Shown here piece after piece: positions 16,895 through 24,193 of a stretch of 36,426 nucleotides of DNA. Source of the stretch: Saprospiraceae bacterium (GTDB lineage Bacteria > Bacteroidota > Bacteroidia > Chitinophagales > Saprospiraceae); contig JAHDCJ010000001.1 of NCBI GenBank assembly GCA_020629935.1, positions 96,007-132,432 on the forward strand. Reading direction: 5' to 3'. The number at the start of each line of letters is the position of its first letter. Within the stretch, counting starts at the first letter, position 1. The translations under genes and the position numbers were made by a program. The notes under the pieces were generated by a model. That model was not told the DNA's origin, did no database searches, and saw only the letters and a list, made by a program, of their open reading frames with translations.

Positions 16895-18088
16895 ATGATT
16901 ATGATGTTATTACGTAGTTTTCTCATTGGTTTTTTCTTGTTGTGCATAGGATTTCTTCAAGCGCAAGAGATCGACTATTATTATTATAAATCTGCGCTGA
17001 AAGCTAAGAGTCAACGAAATTACGTATTGGCAGTATCCGATTTCAATAGTTTTATTCGAAGATATCCCGAGCATGAGAAAGCCTATTATTTTAGGGGTTA
17101 TTGTCATTTGTATTTGGGCAATTACGAATCAGCTTTAGAAGATTTTGAAATGCTCATTGATTTGAACCCTAAAGATGTAGACGCTTATTATTCTGCGGGA
17201 AAAGTATGCTATGAAAGTAAACAATACGAAGAAGCTACGAAATATTTTTCTAAAGCTTTAGAATTAAATACACGACATATTCAATCTTATAATGATCGAG
17301 GAATGGCTTTATGCTTCCAAAATAAATTTTATGATGCCTTGGAAGATTTTTACACGGCGGTTTCTATTGATTCTACTTTTGCAATGGCTTATGTCAATGC
17401 TGGAGCCGCCAGATATTTCAGTCAAGATATAGAAAACCCTGTAGAAAAAGATTTGATCATTGCTAAAGAATGGTTTACCAAAGCCATAAAGGTAGACCCT
17501 CGAATTTTTATTGCTCATTATAACCGAGCTGCTGTCAATTTTTTCCTAGGTGAATTGGATTTATCCATCAAAGATCTCAATCAATCTTTACGTATTAATC
17601 CCTTACATGCCAAGTCGTATTTGTACATGGGGGTAGTTTATAATGAAAAAGGAAATACAGGAAGGGCATTATCTGAATTTAAAAAAGCGATCCGTTTAGA
17701 CTCCACATTAAGTTATCCTTATGAAGAAATGGCGCATATTTATCTTGCTCAAGGAAATACAGAAGAAGCCATTAGTCATTATAAAAAAGCGGCAGAAGCC
17801 AATCAAGAAGGAGGCGAAATGTATAAAGGCTTAATGGATTTTCAAATTGCAAAAGTACATGCGGTACAGGGAAATACTCAAGCCATGTATGGAGCACTTA
17901 AAGAAGCTAAAAAGTTAAAAGTATTTTCTTACCGAAAGGTATATGAAGAGTTATTGTCGGCGAAAGAATTTAAAAAATTCAAGCCCGAAAAGAATTTTCA
18001 ATCTTTGATAAAATCTTTAGCCAAAGTCAAAAAGACGAATAAATTCCTTAATCCTGCGATGCGTTGGTTTAGAATGCGAGGAACATAA
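16895..18088 (+). CDS. Exported TPR protein
   Basis: The ORF track starts at a TTG (16868). The ATG at 16895 (or 16901) directly begins the signal peptide ('MIMMLLRSFLIGFFLLCIG', cleavage after 'QAQ'), giving 397 aa. About eight canonical TPR units follow, such as 'AYYFRGYCHLYLGNYESALEDF', with the typical 'a.Y..rG.a....g.y..Al.d...ai' pattern. A basic C-terminal tail closes the protein ('FNPAMRWFRMRG'-like). It has no enzymatic motif and probably serves as a periplasmic protein-interaction scaffold. It appears monocistronic: rnhB is divergent, and blaI has its own promoter downstream. TATCTTTTG at 16838-16846 may be its -7 region, one base off the consensus spacing. Confidence 0.75.
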   Translation: MIMMLLRSFLIGFFLLCIGFLQAQEIDYYYYKSALKAKSQRNYVLAVSDFNSFIRRYPEHEKAYYFRGYCHLYLGNYESALEDFEMLIDLNPKDVDAYYSAGKVCYESKQYEEATKYFSKALELNTRHIQSYNDRGMALCFQNKFYDALEDFYTAVSIDSTFAMAYVNAGAARYFSQDIENPVEKDLIIAKEWFTKAIKVDPRIFIAHYNRAAVNFFLGELDLSIKDLNQSLRINPLHAKSYLYMGVVYNEKGNTGRALSEFKKAIRLDSTLSYPYEEMAHIYLAQGNTEEAISHYKKAAEANQEGGEMYKGLMDFQIAKVHAVQGNTQAMYGALKEAKKLKVFSYRKVYEELLSAKEFKKFKPEKNFQSLIKSLAKVKKTNKFLNPAMRWFRMRGT

Positions 18089-18153
18089 ACAACTACAAAT
18101 CAGCAAAATAAAACCCCATAACGTAAAAATACGCTATAAAATGTAAAAATAAG

Positions 18154-18184
18154 TTGCATAGCTTGTTTTTTCGCCATATCTTTG
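18154..18184 (+). promoter_or_regulatory. Promoter of the blaI-blaR1 operon
   Basis: TTG (18154-18156) is followed after exactly 20 bases by TATCTTTG (18177-18184), a full match to the Bacteroidota -33/-7 promoter. It leaves a leader of about 115 bases before the blaI ATG at 18308, containing the inverted repeat described below. Confidence 0.65.
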
Positions 18185-18267
18185 AAGTATCCTGATTTAT
18201 TCCCCACTTACTCTTCGTATTTTTCTACGTTCATTCTTAGAAAAGATACCAACCTAATTAGTAAAAG

Positions 18268-18307
18268 AAGTATTAAGTATTTCTTTCATTAATTATAAAT
18301 AATACTT
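18268..18307. promoter_or_regulatory. Candidate BlaI operator dyad
   Basis: AAGTATTA (18268-18275) is repeated inverted as TAATACTT (18300-18307), ending directly at the blaI ATG. The left arm also lies within an imperfect 17-bp palindrome (GAAGTATTAAGTATTTC, 18267-18283). BlaI/MecI proteins bind such AT-rich dyads as dimers and repress their own operon; assigning this dyad to BlaI is inference. Confidence 0.4.
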
Positions 18308-18685
18308 ATGAAAAGATTGACTAAAGTAGAAGAACAAATCATGCAAGTGATTTGGAAATCTGAACGTTGTTTGGTCCGTGACATTATTGATTCTTTAGGT
18401 GATCCTAAAACTCCACATAGTACGATTTCTTCTGTTGTCCGTATTTTGGAAAAGAAAGGATATGTTGGTCATAAAGCTTATGGTCGTACCTATGAGTATT
18501 TTCCACTTATAGCTAAAGAAGATTATTTCAAGCAGACCATAAAAGGTTTAGTCAAAGATTATTTTGGGGGATCTGTTCAACGATTAGTTTCTTTTCTAGC
18601 GAAAGAAAATGAATTGGACATGAGCGAGTTATCTGAAATAATTCAGGAAATAGATAAAATCGAAAAGGAAGAACAAGATGATTAA
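18308..18685 (+). CDS. BlaI/MecI/CopY-type transcriptional repressor
   Basis: The 125-aa protein begins 'MKRLTKVEEQIMQVIWKSERC', the usual BlaI start. It has a winged helix ('TPHSTISSVVRILEKKGYVGHKAYGRTYEYFPLI', about 38-75) and an acidic C-terminal dimerisation helix ('ELSEIIQEIDKIEKEEQDD'). Such proteins repress as dimers and are inactivated through the partner BlaR1/M56 membrane protease. Here the partner gene overlaps by 8 bases (18678-18685), so translation is coupled. No beta-lactamase gene is adjacent, so the target is unknown; self-regulation through the dyad at 18268-18307 is likely. Confidence 0.9.
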   Translation: MKRLTKVEEQIMQVIWKSERCLVRDIIDSLGDPKTPHSTISSVVRILEKKGYVGHKAYGRTYEYFPLIAKEDYFKQTIKGLVKDYFGGSVQRLVSFLAKENELDMSELSEIIQEIDKIEKEEQDD

Positions 18686-20090
18686 TTTGTTTTATTTATT
18701 GGAAGTTTCGATGTGTTGGTTATTGTTTTATGCATTATATCAACTCTTTTTTAAAAAAGAAACCTTTTTTGAGTTGAATCGCTTCTATCTTATTGGAGCC
18801 GTTTTAGGAGGTTTAATTTTGCCTACGATTGAATTTTGGCCTACAGAACTGGTACCTTCTGGTAGCAGTATTACAAGCATTTATTTACAAGAAATTACAA
18901 TTAGTTTAGAACATACCGCAGCCCAATCTATATTTACAAATTGGGCATGGAAAGACATTTTATTTATTATTTACATGAGTGGCCTTATATTTTTTAGCCT
19001 TCGTTTTTTAGCGGGTTGTCTAGGAATATTTTGGTTATTGGTACATAGCACAAGGGAAAAAATTGAACATTATTATTTAATAAAAACAGACAAGCAGCAC
19101 GCGCCATTTTCTTTTTTCGGTTATCTGTTTGTAAGTAAACAAGACATCAAGGGCAAGGAGGGAATAAGTCAGGTCTATACCCATGAAAAAGCCCATATTG
19201 ATGGTTGGCATAGCATAGATGTATTACTTTTAGAAGTGTTGAGTATTGTATTTTGGTTTCATCCTATGATTTATTTATTTCGAAAAGATCTGAGGGATGT
19301 TCATGAATATTTGGCAGACGCTGAAGTACTCAAAACGACCTCTAAAGTTTTTTACAGTCATTTGCTATTAGAACAATCTTTGCCGGGGTTTCGATTGGGG
19401 AATAATTTCAATCATTCACAATTAAAAAAACGGTTAAAAATGATGACTAAATTAAAATCACCAAGACAAGCGATGAGTAAATATTTACTTATTGTTCCTG
19501 CGCTAATTTGCGCTACGATCTTTTTCTCTTGTCAAGAAAAAGAAGCCCAAGTAGAACCGACTTCATCTTTAGAAAAAAAGATGCAAAAAAAATCAAACAA
19601 GGCCAATTCAAAATTAGTACAAAACGAACAATCTGATTCTACTCCATTAACAGAAAATCAAAAGGATGCGAAGAAAAAATGGGCCGATGGATTAACCTCA
19701 AAATTAACAGAAAAGAATCAACCTAATGTTGACTACTTCAACATAGTAGACGAAATGCCTATGTTTCCTGGTTGTGAAGGAATTAGCGACTATAAAGATC
19801 GAAAGAATTGCGCAGAAAAGAAGATGCTAGAATATATCTATACCAATATTAAATATCCAGAAAGTGCTCGAACAAAAGGGAAATCTGGAATGGTAGTAAT
19901 TTCCTTTGTCGTCAACAAAACAGGGACATTAACCAAATTCAAATTAGAACGCGACCCAGGTTATATGATGGGAGAAGAATCGCTTCGAGTAATGCAATCC
20001 ATGCCTCTTTGGAACCCAGGAAAGCAAAATGGAGAAGCAGTCAATGTAAAATTTACATTACCTGTTCGGTTTAGATTAGCTGATGATTAA
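18678..20090 (+). CDS. BlaR1/M56 membrane metallopeptidase with C-terminal TonB domain
   Basis: The 470-aa protein has TM segments near 5-27, 35-52, 92-125 and 270-285. An M56 protease core carries the zinc motif 'HEKAHIDGWHS' (HExxH, about 170), then 'FWFHPMIYLFRKDLRDVHEY', whose 'EYLAD' supplies the third ligand. After the last TM, which ends in a lipobox-like 'IFFSC', a Lys/Ser/Gln-rich linker leads to a TonB C-terminal domain (about 355-468, 'IKYPESARTKGKSGMVVISF'). BlaR1-type proteases sense an envelope signal and inactivate BlaI. A TonB domain in place of a penicillin sensor is common in Bacteroidota, and what it senses or energises is not known to me. A strong terminator follows at 20136-20163. 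Confidence 0.88.
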   Translation: MINLFYLLEVSMCWLLFYALYQLFFKKETFFELNRFYLIGAVLGGLILPTIEFWPTELVPSGSSITSIYLQEITISLEHTAAQSIFTNWAWKDILFIIYMSGLIFFSLRFLAGCLGIFWLLVHSTREKIEHYYLIKTDKQHAPFSFFGYLFVSKQDIKGKEGISQVYTHEKAHIDGWHSIDVLLLEVLSIVFWFHPMIYLFRKDLRDVHEYLADAEVLKTTSKVFYSHLLLEQSLPGFRLGNNFNHSQLKKRLKMMTKLKSPRQAMSKYLLIVPALICATIFFSCQEKEAQVEPTSSLEKKMQKKSNKANSKLVQNEQSDSTPLTENQKDAKKKWADGLTSKLTEKNQPNVDYFNIVDEMPMFPGCEGISDYKDRKNCAEKKMLEYIYTNIKYPESARTKGKSGMVVISFVVNKTGTLTKFKLERDPGYMMGEESLRVMQSMPLWNPGKQNGEAVNVKFTLPVRFRLADD

Positions 20091-20135
20091 ATCATTATAA
20101 AATATGTGTGCGTAGGAGGAAAAGACCTTCTAACG

Positions 20136-20163
20136 AGGACAGTGCTTTGCACTGTCCTTTTTT
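20136..20163 (+). terminator. Strong rho-independent terminator after blaR1
   Basis: AGGACAGTGC pairs perfectly with GCACTGTCCT around a TTT loop, followed by a run of T. It lies 45 bases after the blaR1/M56 stop and just before the end of the convergent zinc-finger gene. Confidence 0.9.
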
Positions 20164-20164
20164 G

Positions 20165-20887
20165 TTATAATTCTTGCAAAATACCTTCTGCTTTTTTCTT
20201 GTAGAAACCATTATAAGCAATAATTTCCTTTAATGTAATCTTAGCATTAGCATGATCAGACAGACTTAGATAGCAAAGGGACTTATACCAATAGGCGTCT
20301 TGAAAATACATGGCTTCTTCATTGGCCAATAAACGATTAAATAATTTTAACCCCTCTTCTGCCCTTCCTGCTTTTAAATCGCAAATTCCTGCAAAAAACA
20401 AAGCGGTTTCTTCTTTAGGATTTTTTTCCAAAACAAAAAGAAAATTAACCAAAGCCATTTCATATTTTTCTGCTTGATACCACTCTAAGGCTTCTTGTAA
20501 TAAAGTATCTGTTAACGGATCACTTCCTCCACGTACGGTAGGATCAATATACTCCATAGGAGTAAAATGTTCAGCAAATACCGTTTGTGTATCTACTTTA
20601 TTACTTTCTTTTTGGAAAAAGAACATCATCATCACAAGGCAGGCGGCAGCGGCAAATGGGCCCCACATTGAAACGATGGTTTTTTCTTTTGGCGAATCTT
20701 TATTGATTTCTTTGGCATTTAAAGGTGACTCCATTGCTTGAAAGCCTTCTATTGCTTCTGCACAAAAGGGACAATCTAACAGATGATTTTCTACCTCCCA
20801 TGCTTTTGCTTTAGGTAAAGAATTCCCTAAATAATCCTTTAATTCCTCTTCATTAAGACAGGGTCTTTCATTTAAAAAATCAGTCAT
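20165..20887 (-). CDS. Zinc-finger, single-TM, TPR protein (probable anti-sigma factor)
   Basis: The track ORF extends into the sigma gene. The ATG at 20887 overlaps the sigma stop (ATGA), giving 240 aa and coupled translation. Residues ~10-55 have a zf-HC2-like anti-sigma pattern, 'HLLDCPFCAEAI' (HxxxCxxC). A TM segment follows at about 75-95 ('PFAAAACLVMMMFFF'). The outer part (135-240) has TPR-like helices ('ALEWYQAEKYEMALVNFLFVLEKNP', 'GLKLFNRLLANEEAMYFQDAYWYKSLCYL'). The cytoplasmic finger probably holds the adjacent ECF sigma factor, while the periplasmic TPR part could sense an envelope protein. The family and layout are visible; the anti-sigma role is inference from neighbourhood. Confidence 0.78.
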   Translation of the reverse strand: MTDFLNERPCLNEEELKDYLGNSLPKAKAWEVENHLLDCPFCAEAIEGFQAMESPLNAKEINKDSPKEKTIVSMWGPFAAAACLVMMMFFFQKESNKVDTQTVFAEHFTPMEYIDPTVRGGSDPLTDTLLQEALEWYQAEKYEMALVNFLFVLEKNPKEETALFFAGICDLKAGRAEEGLKLFNRLLANEEAMYFQDAYWYKSLCYLSLSDHANAKITLKEIIAYNGFYKKKAEGILQEL

Positions 20888-21468
20888 TCTTCCTGTGTTT
20901 TTAAATATTGAATCATGGCAGATTTTAAATTGCGCTTCCCATTTTGCAATAAGCTTTTTACTTTTTTCAATGAACAATCCATTTGTACACTGATTGCTTG
21001 ATAGCTTTTTTTCTCATAAAAAAACAGACGAATCGCTTCCTTTTGTAGATCATTTAAATTGTCTAACTCATTATTCACTTGATCCCACAAAGCTTCCTTA
21101 GTATAAAGACGCGAAAGACGATCTGTTTCCATAAAAAAAGAAGAAAAATGTTCGAGTTCTGATTCAGAATACAAGAAAATCTTTTGTTTTTTCTCTTTAC
21201 GAAATTGACTAATACAATGATTTCTAGATAAGGTATAAAGCCAAGCTTTAAAATTTTGAATGGGCCCTTTAGGTATAGTCAACAACACCTTTTCAAAGAT
21301 TTCCATTTGGGCTTCTTTCGCTTGATCTTCAGATTTAAATTGCTTTAGACAAAGGCCATAAACCAAATGCCCATACCGCAAATATATTTCATTGAAAATA
21401 GCTTCCTCTTGGTTTTGACGATAAGCATCTACCAGCGCTTGATCACTGTATGAAGACCAAGAATTCAA
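20884..21468 (-). CDS. ECF-type RNA polymerase sigma factor
   Basis: The 194-aa protein has region 2 at about 22-95 ('IYLRYGHLVYGLCLKQFKSEDQAKEAQMEIF', then 'AWLYTLSRNHCISQFRK', the -10 binding helix) and region 4 at about 130-190 ('LNDLQKEAIRLFFYEKKSYQAISVQMDCSLKKVKSLLQNGKRNL', a helix-turn-helix). The start is TTG at 21468: the only in-frame codons before it are CCC and the TAA stop of the DUF4837 gene, and no ATG occurs before region 2. Its stop overlaps the ATG of the zinc-finger/TPR gene. The three genes form one coupled unit, so this sigma factor is probably held by the downstream anti-sigma and answers an envelope signal. Confidence 0.9.
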   Translation of the reverse strand: MNSWSSYSDQALVDAYRQNQEEAIFNEIYLRYGHLVYGLCLKQFKSEDQAKEAQMEIFEKVLLTIPKGPIQNFKAWLYTLSRNHCISQFRKEKKQKIFLYSESELEHFSSFFMETDRLSRLYTKEALWDQVNNELDNLNDLQKEAIRLFFYEKKSYQAISVQMDCSLKKVKSLLQNGKRNLKSAMIQYLKTQEE

Positions 21469-21471
21469 GGG

Positions 21472-22548
21472 TTAAATATTTAGACTAGAAAAAATAACTT
21501 CGAAGCGCTGCATGAGTGGTCGTTTATCTTCTTCTGGACCATAAAGGAAGCCATCTAAAAATATAACTCGCTGATTATCTTTATCATAAACTAAATAACT
21601 AATAAATGAACCGCCCATAAAATCATTCTCCATTGCCCATATTCCACGTGCTTCTAAAGCGTATCTTCCATTGATATTTACTTCCTTATAAAAGATAGGA
21701 AGGTTTACATCATCAGAGATCATATATGCGCCTTCAGTACTAGAAGTGATATATTCTTTCCCCACCAAATCTCGAATCATCATCAAATTTTCTTTTGTGA
21801 TTTGAGTGTTTTCTCCGTAGGGCAATGTTTTGATTAAAATATTACTACTTGTAGAACGCGTTTCTCTTCTCAACCAAACCGTACTGTTTAGCGAATCAAC
21901 AATCGCTTCTTTAAAATCGAGGGGAACTTCAAGTTCAATATTAAAAAGCCTTTTTAGTTTAGCCACTGTTTTACGATTCAATCCGCCTTGGTATGTATTG
22001 GCCTTAATTTTTTCTAAATCTTTCTCTAAAATGCGTTGTTCAATTTGGCCGAAACGTTTTTTGATATTATCAATCAACTGTCCGTCATTCGGTGCAAAAA
22101 GGTAAGCCACATCTTGTCCTTCTGCCCAAACATCTTTTCGGAAGGCTAAATTATAATCTAATTCTTCTGTTGCCCTTCGGATTCCTTCTTCTCCCAATGC
22201 TTTGCCGATATATTTTGAAGTAGCATTAACTTTAGACACATTGCCTAAGAAAATAATGACTCTCCATTCTCTTTGTAATCTTCCAAATTGCTCGCCCGTT
22301 ACGTGTTTAAGATCAAAATAGGATTCGGGTTGAGGTAATACGGGATATGGTTGGATAAAATAATCTCGGAATGCATCGCCAACAACACCTTCCCATAGTG
22401 CTTTCTCAGCAACAACTAATACGCCCCCTGCTTTACCTATGGCTTTAGGTTTTGGGCGATAATCTTCCATATTACATGAAGAAAAAGCAAGACTTAGTAA
22501 AAAGCACACACATAAACTTAGACGGACGGACACCTTTAGGTTTTTCAT
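21472..22548 (-). CDS. DUF4837 family lipoprotein
   Basis: The 358-aa protein starts with a signal sequence and lipobox ('LSLAFSSC', Cys ~25), then 'KAGGVLVVAEKALWEGVVGDAFRDYF', characteristic of DUF4837. I know no function for the family; many members are lipoproteins of Bacteroidota. The stop (TAA) is followed by CCC and then the TTG start of the ECF sigma gene in the same frame, so translation of the two is probably coupled by re-initiation. A -7 box (TATCTTTG, minus strand) lies at 22610-22617. The coupling raises the possibility that the lipoprotein belongs to the sigma/anti-sigma signalling chain. Confidence 0.82.
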   Translation of the reverse strand: MKNLKVSVRLSLCVCFLLSLAFSSCNMEDYRPKPKAIGKAGGVLVVAEKALWEGVVGDAFRDYFIQPYPVLPQPESYFDLKHVTGEQFGRLQREWRVIIFLGNVSKVNATSKYIGKALGEEGIRRATEELDYNLAFRKDVWAEGQDVAYLFAPNDGQLIDNIKKRFGQIEQRILEKDLEKIKANTYQGGLNRKTVAKLKRLFNIELEVPLDFKEAIVDSLNSTVWLRRETRSTSSNILIKTLPYGENTQITKENLMMIRDLVGKEYITSSTEGAYMISDDVNLPIFYKEVNINGRYALEARGIWAMENDFMGGSFISYLVYDKDNQRVIFLDGFLYGPEEDKRPLMQRFEVIFSSLNI

Positions 22549-22606
22549 AACTCAATTTAATACTTGAAATAAAATGGATATACTCCTATTCTATGAAACT
22601 AAATGA

Positions 22607-22632
22607 CTTCAAAGATAAACATTTGTTTGAAG
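22607..22632 (-). promoter_or_regulatory. Promoter/dyad upstream of the DUF4837-sigma-anti-sigma unit
   Basis: On the minus strand TATCTTTG (22610-22617) matches the -7 consensus exactly and would give a leader of ~55 bases. It sits inside an inverted repeat, CTTCAAA (22607-22613) and TTTGAAG (22626-22632). No TTG -33 box is seen at the usual spacing, so an activator or alternative sigma factor may be involved. Confidence 0.45.
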
Positions 22633-22723
22633 CCTTTTAACCTAAAGATGTGTATAATGTCTTTTTTGGTGGTTTTAAACTTTCAATGCATGAAAATAAT
22701 GTCTCAATTGGAGTATTTTTTGT

Positions 22724-22754
22724 ATAAAAAAAGCCACTACTTTCGTAGTGGCTT
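22724..22754 (-). terminator. Rho-independent terminator after the lytic transglycosylase gene
   Basis: AAGCCACTAC and GTAGTGGCTT form a perfect 10-bp stem with a TTTC loop. On the minus strand a run of seven U follows. It lies 46 bases past the stop at 22800. Confidence 0.88.
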
Positions 22755-22799
22755 AAACTATTAATCAAAATTGCGGTTATCTTCCATCATCTTCTTGCA

Positions 22800-23981
22800 T
22801 TAAGATGAAGGTATCTTTAAATGTAAACCGGGTTTGATTTTACCATACTCGGCCAATTTATTTTCTTTTACAATATCTTGTACAGAAACTCCTGGATATT
22901 GACGTGCGACATCCCAGATAGTTTCTCCTGATTGCACTTCATATACAATCTTCTTATGTCCTTCGATGATTTGACTCAAAAAAGCTTTTTCGCCTACAGG
23001 TTTTTGCACTTTAGCTACTTCATCATCTCGAATGATCTCGCCAGTATAAAAAGGTACTTTGCTTGTAGGAATAATCAAATCCGTTCCTTGGGCATTGGCA
23101 GGAATAAATCCAGCCAAATATGAAGGATTTAGTAACGTTATAGTCGCTAAATCAGAATTACAACGATAAGCTACATCTGAAAGCTTTGTATGTTCATACA
23201 CTTTCATTTTACTGGTCACCTGTAAATCTGTTTCTGGATATTCAGGGTTCAAGTTATGTGTTTCATAGTAATTCATAATATAAGTAACGGCAATAAATGC
23301 AGGTACATAATTTCGAGTTTCTCTTGGTAAATAGCGATAGACTTTCCAAAACTTTTTACTTCGAGCTCTACGAATTGCTTTATTTACACGTCCAGGTCCA
23401 CAGTTATAAGCAGCAATAGCAAAGAGCCAATTATCGTAGCGTTTATTTAATTTTCCTAAATAACGCATAGCGGCATCTGTTGATTTTTCTGGGTCACAAC
23501 GCTCATCTACATAATCGTTGATACTTAGTCCCATTTCTTTACCAGTGAATGGCATAAACTGCCATAATCCTCCAGCGCCAGATTTAGAGACTGCTGTAGG
23601 TTTCAGTGCAGATTCAATAATTGCTACATATTTAAGGTCAGGTGGCAAATTGTATTTTCGAAGATATTCATCAAACATAGGAAAATACATCTGCGTTCGG
23701 CCTAAAATTTTCTGTGTATGGTTTCGTTTACGAACCGTGTAGACTTCAATATTTCGTTTTACGTATTCATTGAATGTTAAATCAATTTCACTTGGAATAC
23801 CATCAATTCTTTGTTTGTAGGTTTCATCTGAAAAAACAGGGATTCCATTGGAATGATATTCTATAGTTGTACTATTCGTTGAATTTTGTGGATAAACCAT
23901 TGTTTGTCCGTACGTAGTTACATTGATTGGCATCGAAATTAATAGGATACCAAACATTAAGGGTAAAAATTGTGATTTCAT
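22800..23981 (-). CDS. MltD-like membrane-bound lytic murein transglycosylase with LysM
   Basis: The ATG at 23981 ('MKSQFLPLMFGILLISM') gives a signal peptide and 393 aa; the track start at 24008 is a GTG extension. The SLT domain (about 95-240) has the catalytic Glu in 'VAIIESALKPTAVSKSGAGG', then 'LWQFMPFTGKEMGL' and 'AIAAYNCGPGRVNKAI', all typical of family 1 transglycosylases. A divergent LysM-like region follows (~255-310), and a clear LysM closes the protein ('VYEVQSGETIWDVARQYPGVSVQDIVKENKL'). It cuts the MurNAc-GlcNAc bond with 1,6-anhydro formation in the periplasm. It appears monocistronic with its own terminator. Confidence 0.9.
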   Translation of the reverse strand: MKSQFLPLMFGILLISMPINVTTYGQTMVYPQNSTNSTTIEYHSNGIPVFSDETYKQRIDGIPSEIDLTFNEYVKRNIEVYTVRKRNHTQKILGRTQMYFPMFDEYLRKYNLPPDLKYVAIIESALKPTAVSKSGAGGLWQFMPFTGKEMGLSINDYVDERCDPEKSTDAAMRYLGKLNKRYDNWLFAIAAYNCGPGRVNKAIRRARSKKFWKVYRYLPRETRNYVPAFIAVTYIMNYYETHNLNPEYPETDLQVTSKMKVYEHTKLSDVAYRCNSDLATITLLNPSYLAGFIPANAQGTDLIIPTSKVPFYTGEIIRDDEVAKVQKPVGEKAFLSQIIEGHKKIVYEVQSGETIWDVARQYPGVSVQDIVKENKLAEYGKIKPGLHLKIPSS

Positions 23982-24193
23982 TACATCACCATTTCGTGAA
24001 AAAATCACTGAGTAAATGACCTTTGGGGTATAAAGGTGAGCCAGTCACAAGACCTTCTCTCTCATTAGTCAGCGCGTGTTTTATATTGTTTATTTAAAAC
24101 TTAATGCTCAAATGCTTCCATTTAAAAACTAAGTTTGAAAGTGCAAAATTAAATGCCTTTTGCATTAAATGCCACTTTTTTAGGTATAAGTTA

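Noticed and set aside
20884-21472. Stop-codon readthrough fusing DUF4837 and the sigma factor
   Set aside because: The frames are continuous across TAA-CCC-TTG, but a fusion would put a sigma factor on an exported lipoprotein; re-initiation is more sensible.
24144-24151. TAATTTTG -7 box on the minus strand upstream of the lytic transglycosylase gene
   Set aside because: It matches the consensus, but there is no -33 box, it lies ~160 bases from the start codon, and it falls in AT-rich repeats (two TTAAATGCC copies) where chance matches are likely.
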